From: Bradyrhizobium sp. 186
Lineage (GTDB): Bacteria; Pseudomonadota; Alphaproteobacteria; Rhizobiales; Xanthobacteraceae
Assembly (NCBI RefSeq): GCF_023101685.1
Contig: NZ_CP082164.1
Location: 248,001-312,000 of the forward strand
DNA: 64,000 nucleotides
Reading direction: 5' to 3'
Shown piece after piece: positions 35,294 to 45,724 of the stretch (position 1 is the stretch's first letter; each line of letters begins with the position of its first letter). The notes under the pieces are model-generated. The model worked only from the letters and a program-made list of their open reading frames with translations. It was not told where the DNA came from and did not search any database. Position numbers and translations under genes: made by a program.

Positions 35294-35417
35294 GGCGTTT
35301 CCTCCCATATCTGTTGCAGGCCGCATGACCCCGTTTGTCTTGCTTTGCCTTGTTCGTATCGCCCGGAGCGGCCCGCGACCAGCCGCTCCGGCGCCGTGAG
35401 GGTTGCGATCAGTCCGT

Positions 35418-36728
35418 TCAGGACTGAACGATCTTGCGTGTTTCGGTGGCGAAATAAACCGAGACGACGGTGATGAGCGCCAGCACGATCATGTAGAGCG
35501 AGATCGGCCAGGTCGCGGGCGCGTAGGCCGTCATCAGGCCAGTGGCGATCAGCGGCGACAGTGCGCCGGCGAAGATCGAGGCAAGATTGTAGCCGAGCGA
35601 GACGCCGCTGTAGCGCACCTTGGTGCCGAACAGCTCCGACAGGAAGCTCGCCTGCGGGCCGTACATCGCGGCATGACCAATGGCGAGACCGAGCACAATC
35701 GCGATCCAGGCCAGTTGCGGATTCTTGGTCGCCAGCAGCATGAACAGCGGGAACGACATCAGCGCCGAGAACACCGCGCCGAAGATGTAGATCGGCCGCC
35801 GCCCGACGCGATCGGACAGCGCCCCGAAGGCGAGAATGGTGAAGGTCTCGATCGCCGCTCCGATCAGCACGCCATTGAGCATGTCCTGCTTGTTCATGCC
35901 AAGCGATTGCGTCGCGTAGGCCAGCACGAAGGTGGCGTAGATGTAGAAGAAGCCATTCTCCGCGAATCGCGCGCCCATCGCCAGCAGGATGTTCTTGGGA
36001 TACATGCGGATCGCCTCGACGATCGGCATCTTCACCTCCTGCTTGGTGTCCTTGACCTTCTGGAACTCCGGCGATTCCGCGATGGTGAAGCGGATCCACA
36101 GGCCGACCAGCACCAGCGCCATCGAGAACAGGAACGGGATGCGCCAGCCCCAGGCGTAGAGCTGGGCGTCGGTCAGCATCGACGACACCACTGAGAACAC
36201 CAGCGTGCCGAGCACCAGGCCGAGCGGCGCCCCCATCTGTGGCCAGCTGCCGTAGAAACCCTTCTTGTCCTCCGGTGCGTGCTCGACCGCCATCAGCACG
36301 GCCCCGCCCCATTCACCGCCTAACCCAAAACCCTGGATCAGGCGGCAGGTGACGAGCAGGACCGCAGCCCAAATACCGGCGGTCTCGTAGGTCGGCAGGA
36401 AGCCGATCGCCGCGGTCGCGGCGCCCATGATCAGGAGCGTGAGATAGAGCATGGTCTTGCGGCCGATCTTGTCGCCGTAATGGCCGAACACGACGCCGCC
36501 GAGCGGACGCGCGATGAAACCGAGAGCGTAGGTCCCGAAGGCCAAGAGCGTGCCGACCGTCGCGTCGAAGGTCGGAAAGAATAGCTTGTTGAAGATCAGC
36601 GCCGCCGCGGTGCCGTAGAGGAAGAAATCGTACCATTCGATGGCGGTGCCGATCAGGCTCGCGGTGGCGACCGTCACGTGCGACGGCTGTTTCGCCTGAA
36701 GCTGATGGACTGTGATCGCTTCACTCAT
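35418..36728 (-). CDS. MFS transporter, metabolite:H+ symporter (MHS/ShiA-like) family
   Basis: ATG 36728 after GGGAGGACG gives 436 residues and about 12 membrane helices. Family signs are [20 protein letters not shown] near the N-terminus and the loop motif [32 protein letters not shown] and DRVGRRPIY are also present. Relatives carry shikimate, alpha-ketoglutarate, proline or dicarboxylates with protons. The CoA-transferase downstream suggests a short-chain organic acid substrate that is then activated. A sigma-54 promoter lies about 60 bases upstream. Confidence 0.92.
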   Translation of the reverse strand: MSEAITVHQLQAKQPSHVTVATASLIGTAIEWYDFFLYGTAAALIFNKLFFPTFDATVGTLLAFGTYALGFIARPLGGVVFGHYGDKIGRKTMLYLTLLIMGAATAAIGFLPTYETAGIWAAVLLVTCRLIQGFGLGGEWGGAVLMAVEHAPEDKKGFYGSWPQMGAPLGLVLGTLVFSVVSSMLTDAQLYAWGWRIPFLFSMALVLVGLWIRFTIAESPEFQKVKDTKQEVKMPIVEAIRMYPKNILLAMGARFAENGFFYIYATFVLAYATQSLGMNKQDMLNGVLIGAAIETFTILAFGALSDRVGRRPIYIFGAVFSALMSFPLFMLLATKNPQLAWIAIVLGLAIGHAAMYGPQASFLSELFGTKVRYSGVSLGYNLASIFAGALSPLIATGLMTAYAPATWPISLYMIVLALITVVSVYFATETRKIVQS

Positions 36729-36789
36729 CTGGCGTCCTCCCTGTTTGCGAATGCGCATGTGCAGCATGCGTCATTGTGCAAAGCGAAGA

Positions 36790-36804
36790 GCAAGCTCCGC
36801 GCCA
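36790..36804 (-). promoter_or_regulatory. Sigma-54 (RpoN) promoter of the transporter–CoA-transferase operon
   Basis: On the minus strand TGGCGCGGAGCTTGC followed by T matches TGGCACG-N4-TTGCW with one change (A to G). The GG and GC elements have the exact spacing. The predicted start is near 36778, about 50 bases before the transporter ATG. The enhancer-binding protein gene is directly upstream. Confidence 0.75.
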
Positions 36805-36893
36805 GATGCGATCGGTTTACGCAAAGTGGCTGAAAATCCGGCAATTTCCGCGCCTGGGTCGGGAAAGTGGCGCAGGATACCCTGTCAGGAATC

Positions 36894-36919
36894 CGAGACT
36901 CCGGACAGTCCGAGTCTCG
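36894..36919. promoter_or_regulatory. Inverted repeat, probable activator binding site (UAS)
   Basis: CGAGACTC (36894-36901) and GAGTCTCG (36912-36919) are perfect eight-base arms. The ten-base centre itself contains GGAC-a-GTCC. It sits about 90 bases upstream of the sigma-54 promoter, a normal enhancer distance. Without a T-tract it is a poor terminator. Confidence 0.55.
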
Positions 36920-36923
36920 AAAC

Positions 36924-38363
<1,440 letters not shown>

Positions 38364-38667
38364 GGCGTACCTCGATGGCTGCCAGGCCCGCGGGCTTGGG
38401 AGGGCCGTCTGCTTATTACCAAAAGGCCAGCAATTTCAAAGGACGAAAACGGACTGCGCGGAGGTTTGCCCCAGCCCCCAGCTGTCGTCCTGGACAAGCG
38501 TAGCGCAGATCCAGGACCCATTACCCCAAGAGCTGTTTTGGCGAAGATGGGTAACCGCTATCTCGCGCCGCAACCGCTCCCTGGGGTAATGGGTCCTGGC
38601 TTTCGCCAGGAAGACACCGAGATCGTCGTGCCGCCTTCGCGTCTTGGCGGCGATCTGCCTCCGCGCC
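38364..38667. other. Intergenic region with a family C repeat
   Basis: This 304-base stretch separates the sigma-54 activator start from the 3' end of the GGDEF-EAL gene. It is mostly the family C repeat at 38484-38615. The activator's promoter must lie in 38364-38480. I see no gene. Confidence 0.5.
38484..38615. repeat. Palindromic intergenic repeat, family C
   Basis: The unit starts GTCGTCCTGGACAAGCG and ends TTTCGCCAGGAAGAC. The middle has CCCATTACCCCAAGAGCTG. It is a diverged copy of 12083-12210 and 53289-53408. Confidence 0.75.
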
Positions 38668-40413
38668 CTACCGCCGGTATCCGCTCGCCCGCGAATAGCC
38701 CTGCCGGTTCTGCTGCATCGGGCGGCTGGTGACGCTGGCGCGAGACTCGCTGGAGGCGGGCGTTGCGAGCTTCAGCTCTTCCAGGAAGATCGGGCGGGAG
38801 AAATAATAACCCTGCGCATAGCGGATCTTGGTTGCGGCCTGCAGATAGGCCAGTTCCTCGTAGGATTCGAGGCCTTCGGCGATGACGGTCATGCCGAGCG
38901 CCTCGCTCAGGGATTCGATCGCGCGCAAGATGCCCTGGTTGCGCGGACGCTTGTGAATGTCGGTGATGAAGGAACGGTCGATCTTGATTTCATCGGCGGT
39001 GATGTCGGCGAGCGCCGAGAGCGAGGAATAGCCGGTGCCGAAATCGTCGATCGAGATGCCGACGCCGAGCTTGCGGAACATCGGCAGGATCTCGGACTGG
39101 AAATGATTCTTGGCGACGAATGCCTCTTCCGTCAGCTCGATCATGAAGCGGGCGGGGAACCCGGTCGCCTCCAGCGCGCGTGAAAACGCCCGCATGAATT
39201 CAGGATTGCCGGCCTGCTTGGCGGCCACGTTGATGCTGATGCTCGCTTCCGCGCCAAAAGTGTCGTTGATCAGGTCGATCGATTTCACGATCTCGGCGAG
39301 CACGAGATGGGTCAGTTCGTCGATCAGCCCGAGCTCAGTGGCCAGATTGATGAACGAGCCGGGCGCCTGGATGACGCCTTCGTCGTCGCGCAGGCGCACC
39401 AGGGCCTCGATGCCCTTTACGGCCTGGGTCCTAATGTCGACCTTGGACTGGAACGCGCAGCAGAAGCGCTTCTCGAGAATTGCAAGCCGCAGCGACTGCT
39501 CGATCTTCATCCGCGCGAGTGCCTCGCGCTCCATGCCGGAATCGAAGAAGGCTGCCGATCCCTTGCCGTTGTTCTTGATGCGGTACATCGCGATATCGGC
39601 GTTCTGGCGCAGCGTCTCGAAGCTGCGGCCGTGATCGGGGTAGAGGCTGACGCCGACGGAGGTGGAGGCGAAGACTTCCGAATTGTCGATGAAGAACGGC
39701 GCGGTCAGCCGCTCCAGCGCCGACTGCATGAATTCGGCGACTTCCTCCTGGCTCTGGATCGGTGACAGCAGCAGCAGGAATTCGTCGCCGGAGATGCGCG
39801 ACAGCATGTCGGATTCGCGCAGATCCCGCCCGAGCCGCTTCGACAGCTCGACCAGCAGCGTATCGCCGACCGTATGGCCGTAATAGTCGTTGATGTGCTT
39901 GAAATTGTCGACGTCGAGAAAGGCGAGCGCAAAGCGCTCGCCGACGCCATCGCGCGCCAGCAGGCTGTTGGCGCGATGCTCGATCACACGCCGCGAAGGC
40001 AGCCCGGTCAGCTCGTCGAAATAGGCCGAGCGGAACAGCTGGTCCTCGAAATTCTTCTGCTCGGTGATGTCTGCGGAAGCCGAGATCAGGAGCTGGCGTC
40101 CGGCGAGGTGGACCGGACGATGGGTGGTGAGCAGCACCTGGCGTGCAGCTCCGTCGTGGAGCGCTTCCTCGGTGACGACGGGCTGGCCGGCGCTCAGCGC
40201 CTGCCGGCAGGCCTCCCGGCGTTGCGCAAGATCCGGCGACGGCCGGCTGCCGTCCATGCCGAGCAGGGCCGCCGCGGCATCGTTAACCAGCAGAAGCTCG
40301 CCATGCGCGTCCTGCACGGTCAGGCCGGCCGGCAGCAATTTAACGATCTCCTTGAGGAATCCGAGTTCGGCCTCAGTCGCGCCGGAATATTTACTGTCGT
40401 TCATAGAAGTCAT
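38668..40413 (-). CDS. Cytoplasmic PAS-GGDEF-EAL protein with SGDEF active-site variant
   Basis: I start at ATG 40413 (MTSMNDSKYSG..., 581 residues); ATG 40404 is also possible. A PAS-like domain covers about 20-125 (IVKLLPAGLTVQDAHGELLLVNDAAAALLG). The GGDEF domain (about 130-295) has SGDEF in place of GGDEF (RISGDEFLLLL), with an RxxD I-site (RESD) kept. The EAL domain (about 305-555) has IEALVRLRDD, ELTEEAF, DDFGTGYSS, KIDRSF and AEGLES. A phosphodiesterase with a weakened or regulatory cyclase domain is likely. There are no membrane helices. Confidence 0.9.
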   Translation of the reverse strand: MTSMNDSKYSGATEAELGFLKEIVKLLPAGLTVQDAHGELLLVNDAAAALLGMDGSRPSPDLAQRREACRQALSAGQPVVTEEALHDGAARQVLLTTHRPVHLAGRQLLISASADITEQKNFEDQLFRSAYFDELTGLPSRRVIEHRANSLLARDGVGERFALAFLDVDNFKHINDYYGHTVGDTLLVELSKRLGRDLRESDMLSRISGDEFLLLLSPIQSQEEVAEFMQSALERLTAPFFIDNSEVFASTSVGVSLYPDHGRSFETLRQNADIAMYRIKNNGKGSAAFFDSGMEREALARMKIEQSLRLAILEKRFCCAFQSKVDIRTQAVKGIEALVRLRDDEGVIQAPGSFINLATELGLIDELTHLVLAEIVKSIDLINDTFGAEASISINVAAKQAGNPEFMRAFSRALEATGFPARFMIELTEEAFVAKNHFQSEILPMFRKLGVGISIDDFGTGYSSLSALADITADEIKIDRSFITDIHKRPRNQGILRAIESLSEALGMTVIAEGLESYEELAYLQAATKIRYAQGYYFSRPIFLEELKLATPASSESRASVTSRPMQQNRQGYSRASGYRR

Positions 40414-40622
40414 GAATCTTGTTGTTTCAGCGCGCCTTTGCAATGAACGCGATCTTGCGCAGTTCCCTCTTAGGTTTGGTTAAGCGGTCCGCAGAAATAC
40501 GGGAGTGTCGAGGGCGAACCTGCGGCATTGCAGCACGCGCAGGCGATCGTCATTAACGGAGCGTCAACGCCGCGTGCGAAACTGTGCGCGGAGTACGCGA
40601 TCCGCTTTGCTTTCGAGCCAGG

Positions 40623-41588
40623 CTATTCGCTTCGGGGGATGCGGCATTGCATGATGCAATGCAGCCCGGTCTTCATGTACGAGATATCGGTCTTGCCGTC
40701 GAAGGCGGACAGCGCCGACTTCAGCAGCTTGGTGCCGAAGCCGGGCGCGGACACCTTGTCGATGCTCGGCCCCTCGGTCTCGTCCCAGGTGATGGCCAAG
40801 CGGTCGTCGCTGACGGTCCATGACACCTGCAATAAGCCGCGCGGTGCGGAGAACGCGCCGTATTTGCCCGCATTGGTGGCGAGTTCGTGAAACATCAGTG
40901 ACAGCGTGACCGCGAGCTTCGGCGGCAGGAACAGCCGGTCGCCGTTGAGGGTGAAGCGGACATGGCCGTAAGGCCCGAGCTCCGAGATCAGGAGATCGCG
41001 GATGTCGCACCCGGCCTTGTCGATCCGCGAGATCAGGTCGTCGGTCGCGGCCAGCGACCGCAGCCGCGGATCGATCCTGGCCCAGATCTGCGGCTGGTCC
41101 TGGAGTACCTGATGCAGCACGGCATGCACCGTCGACAGCTTGTTCTTCAGCCGGTGCTGGAGTTCGTCCACCAGCAGCTTGCGATAGTCTTCTTCCTCGA
41201 TCAGGCGTTTTGAAATCCAGCGCTGCTCCGCCAGCATCGTGCGATAATGCTCGACGCCCCAGATGGTCAGCGCAGATACGCCCCAATAGAGCGCCAGCAG
41301 GGCAAATCGCGCCCGATCGGCAAAGGTATCGCCGAAATTAAGGACGACGCCAAGCACGCCGCCGACCAGCGCCGTAATGATGCCGATCCGCAAGCCTCCG
41401 AACGCGGCGGCAAAGAACACGGCCGGGAAGTACGGCGTGAAGTAGACGTCGGGCCGCACATGCGCGAGGCCCCAGCGCGCCAGCGTCGCGACCAGCAGGC
41501 AGGCGATCGCGAAGGCGATGCTCAGGCCGAGCGACGGCGGTGCCATGCCATGCCAGCCTTTACGGAATTCGTTGATCAGTTTCCCCAT
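40623..41588 (-). CDS. Sensor histidine kinase, HWE/HisKA_2 type with DUF4118-like membrane domain
   Basis: The 321-residue protein has about four membrane helices (residues 20-110). They include VRPDVYFTPYFPAVFFAAAFGGLRIGI, which resembles the KdpD-type DUF4118 sensor. The phospho-acceptor region is LVDELQHRLKNKLSTVHAVL, and the N-box is FHELATNAGKYGAF, typical of HWE/HisKA_2 kinases. ATP-lid residues GFGTKLLKSAL are near the end. Such kinases often signal to single-domain or PhyR-like regulators in Rhizobiales. No response regulator is adjacent, so the partner is unknown. Confidence 0.88.
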   Translation of the reverse strand: MGKLINEFRKGWHGMAPPSLGLSIAFAIACLLVATLARWGLAHVRPDVYFTPYFPAVFFAAAFGGLRIGIITALVGGVLGVVLNFGDTFADRARFALLALYWGVSALTIWGVEHYRTMLAEQRWISKRLIEEEDYRKLLVDELQHRLKNKLSTVHAVLHQVLQDQPQIWARIDPRLRSLAATDDLISRIDKAGCDIRDLLISELGPYGHVRFTLNGDRLFLPPKLAVTLSLMFHELATNAGKYGAFSAPRGLLQVSWTVSDDRLAITWDETEGPSIDKVSAPGFGTKLLKSALSAFDGKTDISYMKTGLHCIMQCRIPRSE

Positions 41589-41762
41589 GCGCCGCCCGGT
41601 TGCGATCTGCGTTCCAAAATCGAGCTGTCTGCGAGAATGTTACGCATGTCGCCCGCGCAAGCATAGCTTGCCTTGTCGGGAGCCGGCAGGGATAGTGAGC
41701 TCCGCGGCCCCCGGCGGGTGCCCGCCGTTTGGCATCAAATGGTTCGAAAACAGGAACACTCC

Positions 41763-42602
41763 ATGGGCAGGCTGGACGGCAAGGTTGCGGTGATTACGGG
41801 CGCGACGAGCGGGATCGGATTGCGTACCGCGGAAGTCTTCGTTGCCGAAGGTGCCAAAATTGTGATCGCAGGCCGGCGTCTACCGGAAGGCGAGGCGCTG
41901 GCGAAGCAGCTCGGTGCGGCCTGCGTTTTCCGCCAGACGGACGTGACGGTCGAAGAGCAGATGCACGCGCTGATCGCGCTCGCGGTCGAGAAGTTCGGCC
42001 GGATCGATTGTCTCTTCAACAATGCCGGCGGCCCGGCGCAGACCGGCGGCATCGAAGGCCTCGAGGTCGAGCGCTTCGACGCCGCAATGGCGACGCTGGT
42101 GCGCAGCGTCATGCTCGGGATGAAGCACGCCGCGCCTTACATGAAGAAGCAGGGCTCGGGCAGCATCATCAACAATGGCAGCATCGCCGGCCGCCTCGCC
42201 GGCTTCTCGTCCTCGATGGTCTATGGCGCGGCCAAGGCCGCGGTGATTCATCTCACCAAATGCGTGGCGATGGAGCTCGGCGAGTCCAACGTGCGGGTCA
42301 ACTCGATCTCGCCCGGCGCGATCGCCACCGGCATTTTCGGCAAGGCGCTAGGATTGACGACCGAAGCCGCAGAAAAGACGCCGGCTGTCATGCGCGAGGT
42401 CTACAAGAGCGCGCAGCCGATCCCGCGCGCGGGCCTGCCCGACGACATCGCGCACGCCGCGGTATTCCTGGCGAGCGACGAATCCAGCTTCATCAACGGC
42501 CACGACCTCGTCGTCGACGGCGCCATCACCGGCGGCCGCAACTGGAGCCAGCAGCAGCAGGGCTACGTCGCGCTGCGCAAGGCGTTCGATCAGGGGGCGT
42601 AA
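41763..42602 (+). CDS. SDR family oxidoreductase
   Basis: ATG 41763 gives 279 residues. A classical short-chain dehydrogenase: cofactor motif TGATSGIG, NNAGG, catalytic Ser in NNGSIAGRLA, YxxxK in YGAAKAAVIHL, and NSISPGAIATGIF. The arginine pair in AGRRLPEG could bind NADP(H). The C-terminus holds SSFINGHDLVVDGAITGGRNW, typical for cyclohexanol- or levodione-type SDRs. Substrate is unknown; it is a single gene between the kinase and P450 genes. Confidence 0.9.
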   Translation: MGRLDGKVAVITGATSGIGLRTAEVFVAEGAKIVIAGRRLPEGEALAKQLGAACVFRQTDVTVEEQMHALIALAVEKFGRIDCLFNNAGGPAQTGGIEGLEVERFDAAMATLVRSVMLGMKHAAPYMKKQGSGSIINNGSIAGRLAGFSSSMVYGAAKAAVIHLTKCVAMELGESNVRVNSISPGAIATGIFGKALGLTTEAAEKTPAVMREVYKSAQPIPRAGLPDDIAHAAVFLASDESSFINGHDLVVDGAITGGRNWSQQQQGYVALRKAFDQGA

Positions 42603-42617
42603 CGGCAATGATGTGCT

Positions 42618-42716
42618 GTCATTCCGGGGCGATGCGGAGCATCGAACTATGGTGCGCAGTTGCGCACCTGAGAATCTCGAGATTCTGGGTTCGCACTTCG
42701 TGCGCCCCGGAATGAC
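42618..42716. repeat. Palindromic intergenic repeat, family B
   Basis: The unit starts GTCATTCCGGGGCGATG and ends CGCCCCGGAATGAC. The middle holds TGGTGCGCAGTTGCGCACC and GAATCTCGAGATTC palindromes. It lies between the convergent SDR and P450 genes. Confidence 0.8.
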
Positions 42717-42728
42717 GGTGATCGGAGC

Positions 42729-44105
42729 TCACACCGCCTTCACCGTCAGCCGCAGCCCGTCGCGCGGCTTCGGGATCGGCCACATCTGCCAGTCCGGCTT
42801 GTAGCCCGGCTCCAGCGACACCTCGATGTTTTGCAGGAAATGCCGCGCAAAGCATTTGGCCTGCATGTAGGCGAAGTGCAGGCCGAGGCACATATGCGCG
42901 CCGCCGCCGAACGGCACCCAGGCGAAGCGGTGGCGGTTGCGTTGGGCCTCCTCGGTGAACCGCAGGGGATCGAAGCGATCCGGCTCCGGCCAGATGTCCT
43001 TCATGTGATGGGTATAGAGCGGATTGACGCCGATCGCGGTGCCGCCGGGAATCGTAAAACCCTTGAAGCTGAAATCGCGCATGGCGCGGCGCGGCATCGA
43101 CGGCACCGGCGGCTTGATCCGTAGCGCTTCCTTGAAGGCCATCTCCGACAGCGGCATCTTTTCGAGATCATCGAAGCTGGTCGGCGCATCAGCGGCCAAC
43201 CCGAGCGCCAGAACCTCGTCGCGCAGCTTTCGCTGCCAGTCCGGATGTGCCGCGAGCTCGCCGATGAAGGAGGTCAGCGACGAGGTCAACGTGTCGTGCG
43301 CGGCCATCATCAGGAAGCTCATGTGGTCGGTGATGTCCTGCTCGGAGAGCAACGCGCCGTCCTCATGAGTGGCGTGGCAGAGCTGCGAGAACAGATCCTC
43401 GCCGCCCGCCTTGGCGCGGCGGAGCGGGATCTGCTCGCGGAAATAGGCGACGACGCGCCTGCGGCCCCTCACGCCGCGCGCCATCTGGGTGCCGGGCAGG
43501 GGGCGCCGGATCGGGGTGACGGCGGCTGCGACCATGTCGACGAAGGCGCGGTTGATCTCGTCAACCTCAGGCCCGATATCGGCGCCGAGGAACGACGTCG
43601 CTGCAAGATCGAGCGTGAGCTGCTTCATCGCCGGATAAAGCTGCATCTCGCCCGGCTTGGCCTTCCACTGCGCGACGCGGCCTGCGATGCCGCGGTCGAG
43701 ATCGTTGAGATAGGATTTCATCGGTCCGGACTTGAACGCGACCGACAGCGCCTTGCGATGCAGGCGGTGCTCGTCGAAATCCAGCAGCATCAATCCGCGC
43801 GGAAACAGCAGGCCGAGCACCTTGTTCCAGCCATGGGTCGAGGAGAACAGTTTCTGCTGGTCGAACAGCACGAGCTCGTTGGCTTCGGGGCCAAGCAACA
43901 CGACATTGGTTTCGCCGAAAATGTGGGTGCGATAGACCGGGCCGTATTTGACGCCGTTCTTTTCGATGTGGCCCTTTGGGTCGGCGAGCACCTGGAAGGT
44001 CTTGCCGATGATTGGCCAGCCCTCGTCACCGGGGATGTGCGTCAGCTCGTTACGTTTTGGCGCCGTAAAGCTAAGTGCAGGCGAGGCCACATTCTGCATC
44101 GACAT
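42729..44105 (-). CDS. Cytochrome P450
   Basis: ATG 44105 (MSMQNVASPALSF) gives 458 residues. Core P450 features are present: I-helix MMAAHDTLTSSL (acid-Thr pair), the ExxR motif in FKEALRIKPPVPSMPR, and the heme loop FGGGAHMCLGLHFAYMQAKC with the Cys ligand. There is no N-terminal membrane anchor, so it is a soluble bacterial enzyme. The lengths and PxPxxP region suggest similarity to CYP51/CYP120-like soluble forms, but I would not assign a family. No ferredoxin is nearby. The LLM flavin oxidoreductase gene is upstream on the same strand. Confidence 0.92.
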   Translation of the reverse strand: MSMQNVASPALSFTAPKRNELTHIPGDEGWPIIGKTFQVLADPKGHIEKNGVKYGPVYRTHIFGETNVVLLGPEANELVLFDQQKLFSSTHGWNKVLGLLFPRGLMLLDFDEHRLHRKALSVAFKSGPMKSYLNDLDRGIAGRVAQWKAKPGEMQLYPAMKQLTLDLAATSFLGADIGPEVDEINRAFVDMVAAAVTPIRRPLPGTQMARGVRGRRRVVAYFREQIPLRRAKAGGEDLFSQLCHATHEDGALLSEQDITDHMSFLMMAAHDTLTSSLTSFIGELAAHPDWQRKLRDEVLALGLAADAPTSFDDLEKMPLSEMAFKEALRIKPPVPSMPRRAMRDFSFKGFTIPGGTAIGVNPLYTHHMKDIWPEPDRFDPLRFTEEAQRNRHRFAWVPFGGGAHMCLGLHFAYMQAKCFARHFLQNIEVSLEPGYKPDWQMWPIPKPRDGLRLTVKAV

Positions 44106-44246
44106 GACGACTGCTCCGGTAGGCTGACCGAACAGAGAACGCGCGACCACGGCATTATTGCGGCCCGCGCCAGGCTGATGCGATCAGCATAGCACAAGCC
44201 GAAACGTCTTACATGTCACCATCCGACGAGGAGGCAGTGACGAGGC

Positions 44247-45482
44247 TTATCGCTTCGCCGCTTCCTTCTGCAAATCCGGGGCGTTGACGGCGGGAATGGC
44301 GACGCGGCCGGCGCCGGTCACCTTGAGCGCCTCGGCAGCCTTCTCGTTCTCCATGATCTTGGCCATCACGGCCTGACCCGCGCGCTCGAAGATCGCACGG
44401 TTCTCGATCACGAACTTTTGCGACTTGCGCAGGCTGTCGATGTAGCCGTTGATCTCCGGCACGACGTAGCGCGCGACCAGGTCCCAGCTCCGGCGCGTGT
44501 TCTCCGGATTGGCCCAGTCATGCACGAAGCCGATGACGGCGCCGACGCCGCCGGACACCTGCATCACGTTCTTGATCATCTTGACGAGATCGTCCGGCGT
44601 GCCGATGACGGACGCCGCGCCGTCGACGAAGGCGGTTTTGTCCACGGCCTCGTCGGGCGAGGCGAACGCGGTCAGGCCGGGCCGCTGCAGCGTGCCGACA
44701 TTATATTCGTTGTGCCAGCGCATCAGGCCGGCGCCGGCCTCGCGGCGGGCCTGCTCGCGGGTCTCGGCGAGGTGCCAGGTCAGCAGCACGCGCCAGTTCG
44801 CCCGATCGACTTTTGTGCCGTGCTTCTTGGCGGCATCCTCGGCGAACTGCCATTGCTGCTGGAGCGACATCAGGCCCTGCGTCGTCATCGAGCCCAGCGA
44901 GATGATGCCGATGCCGTATTTGCCGGCAAGCGTCATGCCGGAGGGCGAGATCTGCGACGCCACCACGAACGGCATCTCCTCCTGCAACGGCAGGATCTGG
45001 AGCGCGGCGTCGTTCATCGTGAACCAGTCGCTCTTGGCGGTGACGCGCTCGCCATTGAAGAGCCGGCGGATCACGCCGATTGCCTCATCCTGGCGGTCGC
45101 GCTGGGTCATCGGGTCGATGCCGAGCGTGTGCGCGTCCGACGCAAGCGCGCCAGGGCCGGAGCCGAAGATGGCGCGGCCGCCGGTCATGTGGTCGAGCTG
45201 TACCATCCGCTGCGCGACGTTGTAGGGATGGTGATAGGGCAGCGAGACCACGCCGGTTCCGAGCTTGATCCGCTTGGTGCGCTCGCCGGCTGCCGCCAAG
45301 AACATCTCGGGCGACGCGATCATCTCCCAGCCGGAGGAGTGGTGCTCGCCGCACCAGAACTCGTCATAGCCGAGCGCATCGAGCTGCTCGACCAGGTCGA
45401 GATCGCGCCGGAACTGAAGCATCGGATGCTCCCCGATCGGATGATGCGGGGCAAGAAAGGCTCCGAATTTCAGGCGCGCCAT
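44247..45482 (-). CDS. LLM class flavin-dependent oxidoreductase (luciferase-like monooxygenase)
   Basis: The 411-residue protein has a bacterial luciferase-like TIM barrel. LKFGAFLAPHHPIGEHP begins the fold, and ALGYDEFWCGEHHSSGWEMIASPEMFLAAA and GTGVVSLPYHHPYNVAQRMVQLDHMTGGR form the flavin pocket. ASQISPSGMTLAGKYGIGII follows. The C-terminal NPENTRRSWDLVARYVVPEING is also typical. It would oxidise a small organic substrate using FMNH2 from a separate reductase. The P450 downstream is separated by 141 bases and may or may not be related. Confidence 0.9.
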   Translation of the reverse strand: MARLKFGAFLAPHHPIGEHPMLQFRRDLDLVEQLDALGYDEFWCGEHHSSGWEMIASPEMFLAAAGERTKRIKLGTGVVSLPYHHPYNVAQRMVQLDHMTGGRAIFGSGPGALASDAHTLGIDPMTQRDRQDEAIGVIRRLFNGERVTAKSDWFTMNDAALQILPLQEEMPFVVASQISPSGMTLAGKYGIGIISLGSMTTQGLMSLQQQWQFAEDAAKKHGTKVDRANWRVLLTWHLAETREQARREAGAGLMRWHNEYNVGTLQRPGLTAFASPDEAVDKTAFVDGAASVIGTPDDLVKMIKNVMQVSGGVGAVIGFVHDWANPENTRRSWDLVARYVVPEINGYIDSLRKSQKFVIENRAIFERAGQAVMAKIMENEKAAEALKVTGAGRVAIPAVNAPDLQKEAAKR

Positions 45483-45724
45483 GACGTTCTCTCCGGCTGG
45501 ATTTTTTGTTTGTTGAGGCTGCGAAGCTACGTGCTGGCGACAGCGAAGGCAATCGCACGATGTCCCGCGCAGCGGAATGCAGGCATGCGACCAAGGTGCC
45601 TCTTCTCCCTCTCCCGGTTCTTACGGGGCGAGGTGAAGAGCGCGCGAATCCTACCTCTGAGGTAATCGCGGCACCGCATCAGGTCTGAAATTATCGGCGC
45701 CGAAATTCGAGGGGACGCGCACCG

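Noticed and set aside
40524..40535. GGCATTGCAGCA, an 11/12 match to the PhaR consensus
   Set aside because: It lies upstream of a c-di-GMP gene with no PHB link, showing that near matches arise by chance; only the sites at PHB genes were kept.
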